From: Chloroflexota bacterium
GTDB taxonomy: Bacteria > Chloroflexota > Dehalococcoidia > Lucifugimonadales > Lucifugimonadaceae
Direction: 5' to 3'
DNA: 64,000 nt
Assembly: GCA_002717385.1 (NCBI GenBank)
Contig: PBDR01000030.1
Span: 1 to 64,000, forward strand
The notes beneath the pieces were generated by a model. That model saw only the letters and a list, made by a program, of their open reading frames with translations, was not told the origin of the DNA and ran no database searches. Numbering within the stretch: position 1 is the first letter of the stretch; every line of letters starts with the position of its first letter. Of the stretch, positions 1 to 10,120 are shown in pieces. The position numbers were made by a program, and so were the translations under genes.

Positions 1-2
1 CT

Positions 3-917
3 TCACCAGGGAATGTTGCAATGGCACATTTGATGGTCTATGGAACCGAAGAACAGAAACAGGAATTCCTTCGACCAATGCTTCAGGGCGAAACAGTAAC
101 CTGGCAGCTATGGACTGAGCCTGAATCAGGAGTAGACCTCGCTTCAATTAAAACTCGAGCAGTAAAAGACGGTGATGATTTTATCTTCACGGGAACAAAG
201 AACTATATATCAGGGATTTTTGAGCCAGACTGGTTGAATATTCTTGTCGTTACAGACCCAGAAGCTCCACGACATGCAAACTTAAGTCAGTTCTACATCC
301 CTGCAGATCTCCCAGGCATTTCATGGCAGTATCAGGACCTTATCGTTAAGGGCGGACAGCACTTTGTGTTCTTCGATCAAGTACGAGTTCCACGAAAATA
401 TCTCATCGGACCTGAAAATGCAGGCTGGAGAGTCACGCAGTCAAGCCTTGAACTCGAACACGGAGCTGAAGGTGGTCTCGAAGCTAGAGGTGGAAACGTT
501 ACCGAACAACTCATTAAGGGTTGGCAAGATGGAAACAGAAGGTCATTGGCCAAAGGAGTCAGTGCTCAGCACCACTTAGTCGACGCACATATAACTGCAA
601 ATATTTCTAGGCTCCTGTCACGAAGAAATTTCTGGATGTTCCACAATAAGATAACACAAACATTTGAAGGTTCTCAGAATCTTTGGTATGGAAGAGAAAC
701 ACGAATTCAGACAGGAAAATCCCATTTGGATCTTCTCGGTCCTTATGCCACAACAACAGACTCACAGTGGGGTCTTGTTGACGGCAAAGTCGAACTTGCC
801 CAACGAGGTGGACATATGTCTACACACGGAGCAGGATCCTATGAGATTGACAAGGTTATTATAGCCAGACGTGTTGGCCTCAGCAGAACTAAAGAGGTTG
901 CAGCTCCTACCCACTAG
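3..917 (+). CDS. acyl-CoA dehydrogenase family protein, 5'-truncated by window edge
   Basis: Frame is open upstream of the listed ATG at 21 (SPGNVAMAHLMVYGTEEQK...); TEPESGVDLASIKTRAVKDGDDFIFTGTKNYISG is typical of the acyl-CoA dehydrogenase middle domain. Confidence 0.88.
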   Translation, partial: SPGNVAMAHLMVYGTEEQKQEFLRPMLQGETVTWQLWTEPESGVDLASIKTRAVKDGDDFIFTGTKNYISGIFEPDWLNILVVTDPEAPRHANLSQFYIPADLPGISWQYQDLIVKGGQHFVFFDQVRVPRKYLIGPENAGWRVTQSSLELEHGAEGGLEARGGNVTEQLIKGWQDGNRRSLAKGVSAQHHLVDAHITANISRLLSRRNFWMFHNKITQTFEGSQNLWYGRETRIQTGKSHLDLLGPYATTTDSQWGLVDGKVELAQRGGHMSTHGAGSYEIDKVIIARRVGLSRTKEVAAPTH

Positions 918-928
918 TTTGATTTTCT

Positions 929-967
929 ACAAAGAGCCAACTGGTTCAAAACCAGTTGGCTCTTTGT
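929..967 (+). terminator. Probable intrinsic terminator, 17-bp perfect stem, 5-nt loop
   Basis: acaaagagccaactggt-tcaaa-accagttggctctttgt just after the stop at 917. Confidence 0.8.
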
Positions 968-1093
968 ACTCATTTTACCTTTGAATTAACTCAATCGAAT
1001 ATTCGATATGAGTCTTTGCTGCGGAATGTATGAATCGTTCCGTGATCCGATAAATTGTAAGTCTAATTAGCTAGCTATTTACGGAGGCATGGT

Positions 1094-2224
1094 ATGGATC
1101 TTTCATTGACCGAAACGCAAACAATGCTAAAAAACTCTGCTAGAGAGTTTCTTGATCGGGAAGCACCTCGTGCACTAATCAAAGAAATGGACGAATCAGA
1201 TTCAGGATTTTCCCCCGAACTGTGGAGTCAGATGTCCGATATGGGTTGGGTAGGATTAGCGCTACCTGAAAAATATGGTGGTGGAGATGGTAATCTCACT
1301 GATGTTGGGGTTTTATTTGAAGAACTAGGATATGCTTGTGTAAGTTCACCATTACACTCATCGGTTTTAATGGCTGGATTAGCTATTCTAGAAGCTGGAT
1401 CAGAAGAACAAAAACAAAATCTACTCCCATCTATAGCAAACGGATCCCGAATTCTTGCTTTTGCAGTCACTGAGCCTGAATATGGTTGGACTCCAGATTA
1501 CGTGAACTTAAAAGCAGACCAATCTGGAGATAACTACATACTTAATGGGACAAAATTATTTGTTCCCGACGCACAAATCGCAGATCAAATAATTGTTTTG
1601 GCACGTACAGCTCCTGGGGAGGAAAAAGGCCTTACAATGTTTCTAGTTGACGGTAATGCAAATGGCCTTTCCAGAAGAGTTCTTCCAGGGTGGACAGGTG
1701 ACAAACAATGCGAACTTAATTTCAATAACGTTGAAATACCTAGCTCATCAATACTAGGCCAAGTAAACGGTGGATGGGCACCATTTGCTTCTGTTTTAGA
1801 TAAAGCAACTGCTGTGATATGTGCATATATGGTAGGAGGGATGCAAAAACTATATGAAATGTCGAATGAATATAGCGTAAACCGAATCCATTTCGGCGTT
1901 CCTATCTCCACATTTCAGAGAGTTCAAGACTATATCATAGATATATTAAACCAAACAGAATCTGCTCGATGGACTACATACGAAGCTTTGTGGAAATTAG
2001 ATGAGGGCCGGAATGATTCAGGAGAGTCAGTATCTATGGCAAAAGCTGTAGCAAGTCAGGGATATCCTCTAAGTGCTCAAGACGCACATCATGTACATGC
2101 TGGCACTGGTGCTGACATGGCCTATGGAATGTACCTATACACCAAAAAATCAAAAAATCTTCACAGCTATCTTGGAGATGCTTCCCATCACAAATCAAGA
2201 ATTGCCCAGCTTCTAAATTTGTAA
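1094..2224 (+). CDS. acyl-CoA dehydrogenase family protein
   Basis: MDLSLTETQTMLKNSAREFLDREAPRALIKEMDESDSGFSPELWSQMSDMGWVGLALPEKYGG; RBS ggagg upstream. Confidence 0.9.
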   Translation: MDLSLTETQTMLKNSAREFLDREAPRALIKEMDESDSGFSPELWSQMSDMGWVGLALPEKYGGGDGNLTDVGVLFEELGYACVSSPLHSSVLMAGLAILEAGSEEQKQNLLPSIANGSRILAFAVTEPEYGWTPDYVNLKADQSGDNYILNGTKLFVPDAQIADQIIVLARTAPGEEKGLTMFLVDGNANGLSRRVLPGWTGDKQCELNFNNVEIPSSSILGQVNGGWAPFASVLDKATAVICAYMVGGMQKLYEMSNEYSVNRIHFGVPISTFQRVQDYIIDILNQTESARWTTYEALWKLDEGRNDSGESVSMAKAVASQGYPLSAQDAHHVHAGTGADMAYGMYLYTKKSKNLHSYLGDASHHKSRIAQLLNL

Positions 2225-2231
2225 ATTAGAG

Positions 2232-2280
2232 GACCCACTGTGATGTTCTTAATCAAGAAACCACGGTGGGTCTTGTTTCT
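2232..2280 (+). terminator. Probable intrinsic terminator
   Basis: gacccactgtg / cacggtgggtc arms (one G-T wobble) followed by T-rich tract, directly after the stop at 2224. Confidence 0.6.
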
Positions 2281-2342
2281 TGTGACAGGATGCTGGAGTT
2301 TCTGGTATATTAATCTGAAAGAGTTTTCTTAACAGGGGAAAA

Positions 2343-2705
2343 ATGAGCAACAGATTAGATGACGAATTAGATCAGATCCTAAGAAATGCAGGTTACGAAG
2401 ACAGTGAAGTTCAGGATGAGCCGAAAAATAATCCGACAAACTACATCCCAAAGATCACTTCTCGTTATTTAATACCAATAACATGCTTGCTTCTATCTTT
2501 CTTTATAATACAAGTAGTTATCCCCACAAGTTTTGTGAATAAAGTAATATTTTGGGGACTTCTGATTGTTTTTGTTGTCTTGTTCAGTGCATATTTATTA
2601 GAGTCTAAAACTTCTGAATTTCAACCAAAATGGAGAGGGAAGCCTGTAGAAAATGTTAAGAATAAAGGACTTATGAATAGGTTTATCGATTTTTTCAGGT
2701 CTTGA
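2343..2705 (+). CDS. Small hypothetical membrane protein with two predicted TM segments
   Basis: 120 aa ORF with hydrophobic segments YLIPITCLLLSFFIIQVVI and VIFWGLLIVFVVLFSAYLL; aggggaaa upstream. Confidence 0.6.
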   Translation: MSNRLDDELDQILRNAGYEDSEVQDEPKNNPTNYIPKITSRYLIPITCLLLSFFIIQVVIPTSFVNKVIFWGLLIVFVVLFSAYLLESKTSEFQPKWRGKPVENVKNKGLMNRFIDFFRS

Positions 2706-2716
2706 AAATCTTTAAA

Positions 2717-3820
2717 CTATAATTCCGGTACTGATTCTACATAAATAGAATTTGTTTTGATAATTAAGTATACATCCTCTCCAATATTCAATCCGAGTTT
2801 ATTTGAAGATTCGTGTGTGATTTCAGACATAATTGAAACCCCATTCGACTCAGCAAGAACGAGAACTGATGTATCCAACGATTTCATATCAGTAATAGAT
2901 GCATTTATTATATTCCTAGCACTTATTCCTTCAACAGGCTTATTAGCTAAAATAACATCCTTAGCGTGTATAGATATGTTAACAACAGATCCTTCAGGCT
3001 GATCAATCAACGGTGTCCATAAAATTAAACCATTTACTGAACTCTTAGTAATACCATTTGAGATAATATTTTCTAACACATTTACTTTTAAAACAGTTTG
3101 TAATTCTTCTTCATCAAAATATTCTTTGTCTTCTAGTTCCCAAAATAATTTCATTAGTTCACCATATCTAGTAGTTTTCCCAGATTTCATAAATAATATA
3201 TAGTCGGCAAATGTTAAAATTTCAGAAAATGAATGCGTGACATATATAATCGGTATATGAAATTGCCTATTCACATCTTGTAAAGTTTTGAGAATATGGT
3301 TTCTAGAAAAATTATCGACTGAAACCAGCGGTTCATCTAATAAAAGTATCTCTGGAAAACTGCATAACGTTCTAGCAAGAGCAACTCTTTGCTTTTCACC
3401 CCCTGATAAGTTTTTAACATCACGATCAACAAGATGGCCAAGGTTAAGTAAATCAACCAACCATTTTGGATCAATACTCATAGTTTCATCTTTTAATTTA
3501 TTGTATCCATAATAAATATTCTCATTCACATTCAAATGAGGAAAAAGTGATGAATCTTGCATAACATAACCTATACTACGTTTTTCAGGAGGGATATCTA
3601 TTTTAAAATCAGAAGAGAATAAAACAGTGTCAAAGGATTTAACCAAACCCGAATCTGGTTTAAATTTACCTGAAATGCAATTAAGTAATGTGGTTTTTCC
3701 TGTTCCAGAAGGTGCAAATATCGCACTTATTCCTCGTTTAAATTGAACATTAGCCTTAAGTTCAAAATTTTCAAATTTTTTTATTAGGGAAACTTCTAAA
3801 ATGTTATCAATAATTTCCAT
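2717..3820 (-). CDS. modC: Molybdate ABC transporter ATP-binding protein
   Basis: Walker A APSGTGKTTLLN, signature LSGGEKQR, Walker B LLLDEPL, C-terminal TOBE-like region; next to modB/modA. Confidence 0.88.
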   Translation of the reverse strand: MEIIDNILEVSLIKKFENFELKANVQFKRGISAIFAPSGTGKTTLLNCISGKFKPDSGLVKSFDTVLFSSDFKIDIPPEKRSIGYVMQDSSLFPHLNVNENIYYGYNKLKDETMSIDPKWLVDLLNLGHLVDRDVKNLSGGEKQRVALARTLCSFPEILLLDEPLVSVDNFSRNHILKTLQDVNRQFHIPIIYVTHSFSEILTFADYILFMKSGKTTRYGELMKLFWELEDKEYFDEEELQTVLKVNVLENIISNGITKSSVNGLILWTPLIDQPEGSVVNISIHAKDVILANKPVEGISARNIINASITDMKSLDTSVLVLAESNGVSIMSEITHESSNKLGLNIGEDVYLIIKTNSIYVESVPEL

Positions 3821-3832
3821 GAATCAACCCAA

Positions 3833-4492
3833 TTAATGATTTATTAATTTTCTATGAACTATTAAAACAAAAAAAGCAAGCACAACAGACAATAATATAT
3901 ACCTAAGAGCAGATTGATCATCGCCAGTCTGCAAACTTGTGAAAATCGCCAAAGGCAAAGTTTGAGTTTTTCCCGGGATATTCCCGGCCACCACAATCGT
4001 AGCACCAAATTCACCAATTGCTCGACCAAAAGCAAGAATTATACCTGCATATATACCTTTGCGAGAAAGTGGCAGGGTAATTTTAAAAAAAGTTAACCAA
4101 TATCCAGTGCCTAAACTTCTAGAAACAAACTCTAAATTCTTATCCACACTCGAAAATGCCACTTCAATCGAACGTATCATTATAGGTAATGATACAATGC
4201 CAGCAGCCAATGAAGCCGCAATCCATGTAAATAATATATCCATTTTCCCAATACCAAACCATCTATCAAGTATTGATCCATCACTAAATAGAAACAACAA
4301 TGCGTATCCGGTAACTACTGGAGGTAGAACTAAAGGCAAGCTTAAAAATGTATCAAACAATGATTTTCCAAAGAATTCTTTTCTGGAAAGAATCCAGCCT
4401 GCAAATAATGCGAATGGAAGACAAACAAGAACTCCCACTCCTGCAACTTGCAAGGATAAAATGAAAATTTGGATCTCTTCACTATATAACAA
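3833..4492 (-). CDS. modB: Molybdate ABC transporter permease
   Basis: EFGATIVVAGNIPGKTQTLPLAIF is the ModB permease signature; multi-TM. Confidence 0.9.
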   Translation of the reverse strand: MLYSEEIQIFILSLQVAGVGVLVCLPFALFAGWILSRKEFFGKSLFDTFLSLPLVLPPVVTGYALLFLFSDGSILDRWFGIGKMDILFTWIAASLAAGIVSLPIMIRSIEVAFSSVDKNLEFVSRSLGTGYWLTFFKITLPLSRKGIYAGIILAFGRAIGEFGATIVVAGNIPGKTQTLPLAIFTSLQTGDDQSALRYILLSVVLAFFVLIVHRKLINH

Positions 4493-4533
4493 CGTTATAC
4501 CTTCATTTTTGAATAAAACTTATGGAACCATCG

Positions 4534-5304
4534 TTAATTAAAATCTTCACTTACTATAAAACCATATTTTGAAAATATTTTTGAGGATTGCTTAGACTTA
4601 AAAACCTCGATCATTTTTTTTACAGAATATTTTTTACTGGAAGTATCCAATATGCTCACGGGATAACGAATTGGCAAGTGAGATTCCTCAGGTATTAAAT
4701 ACAAAAGTTCCAGATCGGCATTAATTACATCCGTTTTATACACTATCCCAACATCAGCATTACCACTTATAACATATTGCAGTGTATCTCTAACATTCAT
4801 TCCGTAAATCAATCTATCTTTCAAAAAAGGTTGTAATTGATAATAATCAAAAAATTGTTGTGCATATAAACCAGATGGTGCAAACCTAGGGTCAGTAACA
4901 GCAATTCGTCTAATTGCCTTATTATTTAAACTTGAATGATCTGATATTTTATATTGGTTTTTTTTTCCAACAATTGCCAATCTATTAGAAATCAAATTAA
5001 ATCTTGACGATTGATAGTTGGTTTGGTTTCTATCAAGAACAATAATAGGGTCAGACCCTGCAGCTATAAATATATCTGGCTTAGCACCTCGAACAATTTG
5101 ATTTGCTAAAAAACCAGAGCCACCATAACTTATTAAAACATCATCAAAGGTTGAACCTGAAGAAGAACTCACTTCATTTAATGCATTCATCATGCTTGAA
5201 GGGGCAAATATTACAATCGACTTATCGCTATTAAAACTACATCCTGCCAGTAGAATTCCGTTACCAAGAATTAACATGAATATTAGTCTTGCAAAACTAT
5301 ACAT
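4534..5304 (-). CDS. modA: Molybdate ABC transporter substrate-binding lipoprotein
   Basis: Lipobox LLAGC; SGSTFDDVLISYGGSGFLANQIVRGAKPDIFIAAG; NADVGIVYKTD. Confidence 0.88.
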   Translation of the reverse strand: MYSFARLIFMLILGNGILLAGCSFNSDKSIVIFAPSSMMNALNEVSSSSGSTFDDVLISYGGSGFLANQIVRGAKPDIFIAAGSDPIIVLDRNQTNYQSSRFNLISNRLAIVGKKNQYKISDHSSLNNKAIRRIAVTDPRFAPSGLYAQQFFDYYQLQPFLKDRLIYGMNVRDTLQYVISGNADVGIVYKTDVINADLELLYLIPEESHLPIRYPVSILDTSSKKYSVKKMIEVFKSKQSSKIFSKYGFIVSEDFN

Positions 5305-5363
5305 ACTAGGACCTCAACAATATCGAGGCTGGATACTCAAACCCTTTTAACGGAGGGATTGTT

Positions 5364-5663
5364 TTACCCACCTAGATTTCGAGGGGCATTGTCAGTTGCT
5401 TCCTTTAATTCATCAAGGTCTTTTCCAACAAAAAAATCATAATTAAGCTTTGTAAAGCTCTCTTCTCCACCAGGAACGTCATCTTCGGCATAAATAGCTG
5501 TTACCGGACAAACAGGTTCACAAGCAGCACAATCAATACACTCATCAGGATTAATAAACATCTGATTGTCATCTTCTGTTGTATAAATACAATCAACAGG
5601 ACACACATCTATACATGCACCATCCTTAAGCCCCACACAAGGAGATGTTATTATATAGGTCAT
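5364..5663 (-). CDS. 7Fe/8Fe ferredoxin; start probably at 5663 rather than 5717
   Basis: MTYIITSPCVGLKDGACIDVCPVDCIY...CIDCAACEPVCPVTAIY. Confidence 0.9.
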   Translation of the reverse strand: MTYIITSPCVGLKDGACIDVCPVDCIYTTEDDNQMFINPDECIDCAACEPVCPVTAIYAEDDVPGGEESFTKLNYDFFVGKDLDELKEATDNAPRNLGG

Positions 5664-5766
5664 ATTTTGAGCCCCCATTCCTAAGTAATTAAAATGATTA
5701 TTAAAGCACATTAACACAGGATTACATAGTTTACCACAAGTACAAAATTAATAAACTTATTAATTT

Positions 5767-6207
5767 TTAAAAACTTATAAATTGTTGGCGTTTTCTAACT
5801 GATAAAGAAACAAACGTTTCAGTGCGCCTAACTCCAGGTATTACACCAACTCTAGTCTTAAGGAAATCTCCTAAATCCCCTGGAGAAGGCAAAATTACCC
5901 AAGCAAACATATCAAATGAACCCGTAGTTACTGATACCCAAGATGACTCCTCTAAATCCATCAGATGACTTGATACTAAATCAAACTTATCTGGATCTAC
6001 TTGTACACCTATTAATGCCTCAGTTTCAAACCCTAAAGCTTCCGGATCCGGAATAACACTAAAACGTATAACTCCATCATTTATTAGTCTCTTCAAACGC
6101 CGTCGAATAGTTCCTTCACTAACACGAATAATTCTTGCGAGTTGAGAATTTGAAGCACGTCCATCTGATTGCAAAGCTTTTACCAATTTTCTATCTAATT
6201 CGTCCAT
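5767..6207 (-). CDS. Lrp/AsnC family transcriptional regulator
   Basis: MDELDRKLVKALQSDGRASNSQLARIIRVSEGTIRRRLKRLINDGVI helix-turn-helix plus RAM-like C-terminal domain. Confidence 0.9.
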   Translation of the reverse strand: MDELDRKLVKALQSDGRASNSQLARIIRVSEGTIRRRLKRLINDGVIRFSVIPDPEALGFETEALIGVQVDPDKFDLVSSHLMDLEESSWVSVTTGSFDMFAWVILPSPGDLGDFLKTRVGVIPGVRRTETFVSLSVRKRQQFISF

Positions 6208-6226
6208 AAAAACACCTAAACAATTA

Positions 6227-8221
6227 TTAATTTATTCGGGACCGACGATTGTTTACAAAATCAACAACTAGATATTCACCTAGTTTTTCTGGAGTAGAAT
6301 AGAATGCTCTTCCTTGATTCATTTTAGTTAGCTTCTCAACAAAATTAATTAAATATTGACTTGCTTCCAACATAAAAGTATTAATCGTTATTCTTTCTCG
6401 AGTACAGAGGTTAACTTGATTAAGAGTTTCTCGAATTGTTTTTGGATGAGGGGGGTAATCAAAAAAAGAATAATTACCTTCCAAATGTGAAGTGGGTTCT
6501 CCATCTGTAATCATAAGAATTTGTTTATTGCTTCCTTTATGTTTTTTCAGCAATTTTCGAGCAAGCATAAATGCGTGATGCATATTTGTTCCTGATGTAG
6601 TAAAATTCCAACTCAACATTGGAACTTCTGTTTCTTTAATTTCAATAGCATAATCAGAAAAACCCACAATATATACGAGATCACGGGGAAACATACCTCT
6701 AATCAATGCAGATAAGGCCAAGGTTGCTTTTTTTGCAGCTTTGAAACTACCAAAATATCCCATTGATCTACTTTGATCTATTAAAATCACTGTAGCTGAT
6801 TTAACAGAATCTTCTCGCTGGATAATTTCAAAATCATCAGAAATTAGTTTAATTGGAATTGAAACTTGATCACGATTTAATGCATTTCTTAAGGTTTTTG
6901 ATATATCAAGGTCTAATGACTCTCCAAATGTAAATGGTTTAGTATAATCAGATGCTTCACCTATCCTTCCGTGCTCCAATAAATCATGACTACCGAAAGT
7001 GTCACGATTCATGTTTCCAAAAACATCTTTCAATGAGTTCTGAGCTATCTTTCTTATTCCTCTAGGGGTTAATTTCAATTCACCGTCCACAATTTGAGCA
7101 TATCCCAATTTTTCAAGTAATGAAGCAATCTCATCCAAATTGCTAATCTCTTCCTTAAAATCAAAGCCCATTATTCTTTCAATACTTTCAAAATCTAAAC
7201 CATCAAGTGAACCCGAATCTAAAGCAGACTGAAGCTGATTCTCAAGATCATGCAAAAGTTCAATCTGCCGCAATGGATCAAAATTTTCTGAGTCCATTTC
7301 ACCTGAAAAATAGTTTTCATCTCTACCTTGAGTACCGTTGGTATCTCTTTGCAAAGCATCAGAAACATCATTACCAAAAACCGATGAGATAACGTCAATT
7401 GCCTGCTGCCATTGTGAACGGGGCATTATAGAACTTAATCGAGTCATATTATTTAAAACTTCAGATGCTTTCCCTTCATAACTAGGAAATCCTTCCTGAG
7501 ATGCTTGTCCGTTTTCATTTCCGTTTTCATTTCCGTTTTCATTTCCGTTTTCATTTCCGTTTTCATTTCCGTTTTCATTAAAATTATTGGAACTATCATC
7601 ACCAGAAATTGATGAGTCATCTGAGTGAATTAGTGAAGAATTTTCCTTAATTTTTTGTTGAAACATATCCAAAATTTTTTGTTGCAAATCTTGCAAAGCT
7701 TTTAATAATTGATCGAAAGCTTTAGATGCAATTTCATCCAAAAAATCATACTTATATAAGTCGTCAATTTTTCCAGAAATCGTTTCAGGAAGATTTTCCA
7801 GAAATTGTTTTCTCTGATCCATCTGATCTATTTGATTTTGATTAGAATCGCCATTACTGGATTCACTACCATTAAAAAGATCTTCATACTCATAAATTTC
7901 CTTTTGATCGTTAATAAAGTTCAATTCCTTATTGAGAATTTCATTTATTTTTTCATTCAAACTATTTCTAATTTCTTCCATCTCATATGGATTGATCATC
8001 TGTTCCTTCCGTTTACGAACCTGATCAATCATCTGACGTAAACCACGGGCATCCGTGCCATCAGGAAATCTCATCCCGTTGTTCATAAGATTTCTCAAAG
8101 AACGTTCAATGTTTCCATTTTCAAGTATCTGATCATATATCGCATCAAGAATTGATTCTTCGTCCAGAACCAAATCTGATATTCTTTCATTCCATTTTGA
8201 ATATATAAATCGCTCTATCAA
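6227..8221 (-). CDS. VWA-domain protein (BchD/ChlD-like C-terminal domain); probable TTG start at 8221 instead of listed 8305
   Basis: MIDAS motif VILIDQSRSMGYFGS, MITDGEPTSHLEG; AGGAG upstream of TTG (caggagagcgtaTTG); the listed ATG lies inside a long hairpin. Confidence 0.75.
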   Translation of the reverse strand: MIERFIYSKWNERISDLVLDEESILDAIYDQILENGNIERSLRNLMNNGMRFPDGTDARGLRQMIDQVRKRKEQMINPYEMEEIRNSLNEKINEILNKELNFINDQKEIYEYEDLFNGSESSNGDSNQNQIDQMDQRKQFLENLPETISGKIDDLYKYDFLDEIASKAFDQLLKALQDLQQKILDMFQQKIKENSSLIHSDDSSISGDDSSNNFNENGNENGNENGNENGNENGNENGQASQEGFPSYEGKASEVLNNMTRLSSIMPRSQWQQAIDVISSVFGNDVSDALQRDTNGTQGRDENYFSGEMDSENFDPLRQIELLHDLENQLQSALDSGSLDGLDFESIERIMGFDFKEEISNLDEIASLLEKLGYAQIVDGELKLTPRGIRKIAQNSLKDVFGNMNRDTFGSHDLLEHGRIGEASDYTKPFTFGESLDLDISKTLRNALNRDQVSIPIKLISDDFEIIQREDSVKSATVILIDQSRSMGYFGSFKAAKKATLALSALIRGMFPRDLVYIVGFSDYAIEIKETEVPMLSWNFTTSGTNMHHAFMLARKLLKKHKGSNKQILMITDGEPTSHLEGNYSFFDYPPHPKTIRETLNQVNLCTRERITINTFMLEASQYLINFVEKLTKMNQGRAFYSTPEKLGEYLVVDFVNNRRSRIN
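7509..7580. repeat. Six tandem copies of 12-bp ccgttttcattt, coding for (ENGN)n
   Basis: Direct reading of 7509-7580; last unit ends in 'a'. Confidence 0.95.
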
Positions 8222-8298
8222 TACGCTCTCCTGACAACGCCTAACAATAATTACGCTAAGTAACAGAAGATTGTCAATGAATAAATATATATTCCAAT

Positions 8299-8348
8299 CA
8301 ACCATCCAATATATTTCATCGCTTGCGATGAAATATATTGGATGGTTA
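8299..8348. promoter_or_regulatory. Long perfect inverted repeat between divergent genes
   Basis: aaccatccaatatatttcatcg (8300-8321) / cgatgaaatatattggatggtt (8326-8347), inner c-g pair extends the stem. Confidence 0.8.
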
Positions 8349-8391
8349 TACTTATAAACGAATTAAAAAATATATGGATTAAATTGATACA

Positions 8392-9864
8392 ATGGAATTA
8401 GAACCAATCATAGGTTTAGAGGTACATACTCAATTGCTTACGAAAAGCAAAATGTTCTGCTTATGCGATGCAAACTATCAGATTGCTGAGCCAAATTCTA
8501 AGGTATGCCCAGTCTGCATGGCATTGCCAGGATCACTACCAGTAATAAACAGACAGGCAATTGAATTTGTAATTATGACTGGCTTAGCATTAAATTGTTC
8601 AATAAACGAGTTCACACAATTTGACCGAAAAAATTATGCATACCCTGACCTAGTTAAAGGCTATCAAATCTCTCAATATGACTTCCCTGTTGCCTACGAA
8701 GGTTTTCTTGAAATAGAAACAGATGATCAGCCCCATAGAATAGGAATTACCCGAGCCCACCTTGAAGAAGACGTTGCAAAAATGCAACACAATAATGACT
8801 CTACTAATGGTCACACGTTAATTGACTTGAATAGATGTGGAATTCCACTAATGGAAATCGTAAGTGAACCTGAGATATCCTCCCCTGAACAAGCTCGCGA
8901 ATATTTGATAAAACTTCAAAATATAGTGAGATACCTAGAAGTCAGCACCGGCGACATGGAAGAAGGAAGTTTTCGTTGTGACGCAAATATTTCTTTAAGA
9001 CCAAAGGGTTCAAAAACACTAGGTACAAAAGTTGAAATTAAAAACATGAACAGCTTTCGTTCAATACACAAAGCATTAACTTTTGAAATTAAAAGACAAA
9101 CCATTGCTATAAATAATAATGAGGTAATCATTCAGGAAACTCGCGGATGGGATGAAGAGAAGGAAATAACCTTCTCGCAAAGATCAAAAGAGTTTGCTCA
9201 TGATTATAGATATTTTCCTGAACCTGATCTTAAACCGATAAAAATATCTAAAGAGCACATAGAAAACCTTAAGTCATCATTACCGGAAATGCCACAAGAG
9301 CGTAGGGATAGACTTATTAAGAACTACAATCTCAGTGAATACAACGCTAAATTAATTACGAGCAACAAGGCTACTGCAGATTATTTTGAGGCTTGTTTGA
9401 CATCTCATAGCTCAAAAAGCTCACAACAAATTGAAATCGCAAAATCAATTGCTAATTGGATTAACACTGAGTTGGCAAAACTTTTAAATCAAACAAACAC
9501 CCCTATTGAAAATATCAAGATTTCACCAAAATCACTTATTAATTTACTAAATTTGATTGAAAAAGGTACAATAAATTCAACACAAGGGAAACAAGTCCTT
9601 GAAAAAATGTTTGATACTGGAAAATCTTCAGAACAAATTGTAGAAGAGGAAAATTTCTCTCAAATCAGTGACCTAGATTCAATCCGATCAATAGTAAAAG
9701 ATATAATTGTTCAACATCCCGATCCAGTACAGGATTATGCAAATGGCAAAGAAAATGCTATAGGATTTTTAGTTGGTCAAGTTATGAAAACTAGCAAAGG
9801 GAAGGCAGATCCAAAAATATCAAAATCTCTGTTAATCGAAGAAATTCTTTCCGGTACAAAATAG
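8392..9864 (+). CDS. gatB: Aspartyl/glutamyl-tRNA(Asn/Gln) amidotransferase subunit B
   Basis: MELEPIIGLEVHTQLLTKSKMFC; VCPVCMALPGSLPVIN; NRCGIPLMEIVSEPEI. Confidence 0.97.
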   Translation: MELEPIIGLEVHTQLLTKSKMFCLCDANYQIAEPNSKVCPVCMALPGSLPVINRQAIEFVIMTGLALNCSINEFTQFDRKNYAYPDLVKGYQISQYDFPVAYEGFLEIETDDQPHRIGITRAHLEEDVAKMQHNNDSTNGHTLIDLNRCGIPLMEIVSEPEISSPEQAREYLIKLQNIVRYLEVSTGDMEEGSFRCDANISLRPKGSKTLGTKVEIKNMNSFRSIHKALTFEIKRQTIAINNNEVIIQETRGWDEEKEITFSQRSKEFAHDYRYFPEPDLKPIKISKEHIENLKSSLPEMPQERRDRLIKNYNLSEYNAKLITSNKATADYFEACLTSHSSKSSQQIEIAKSIANWINTELAKLLNQTNTPIENIKISPKSLINLLNLIEKGTINSTQGKQVLEKMFDTGKSSEQIVEEENFSQISDLDSIRSIVKDIIVQHPDPVQDYANGKENAIGFLVGQVMKTSKGKADPKISKSLLIEEILSGTK

Positions 9865-9874
9865 GAGCTACCTA

Positions 9875-10096
9875 ATGTCAGTATACTTACACATATCTCA
9901 AATAATAGTCTCTGTAATGCTTATAGGAGTTATATTGCTTCAAACCAGAGGAGAGGGTTCCGGAATGTTCGGAGCTGGTGGAGGCAATTTTCGTGTAAGA
10001 ACTGGTATAGACCTACTTTTATTTCGATTGACTATTGCATTAACAATCATATTCATTGTTCTCTCCGTGATTGCGGTTCGCCTGTCTTCATTTTAG
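9875..10096 (+). CDS. secG: Preprotein translocase subunit SecG
   Basis: VMLIGVILLQTRGEGSGMFGAGGGNFRVRTG. Confidence 0.85.
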   Translation: MSVYLHISQIIVSVMLIGVILLQTRGEGSGMFGAGGGNFRVRTGIDLLLFRLTIALTIIFIVLSVIAVRLSSF

Positions 10097-10120
10097 TGCC
10101 CTTATGACATCAAATATTAA

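Noticed and set aside
4059-4541. 160-aa + strand ORF antisense to modB/modA
   Set aside because: Fully overlaps well-supported minus-strand genes, no family-like sequence; treated as a shadow ORF
5305-5363. Moco/molybdate regulatory RNA upstream of modA
   Set aside because: Gap is only ~60 nt and shows only short 4-5 bp pairings
7509-7580. CRISPR-like array
   Set aside because: 12-bp units are directly tandem with no spacers and lie in frame within a CDS
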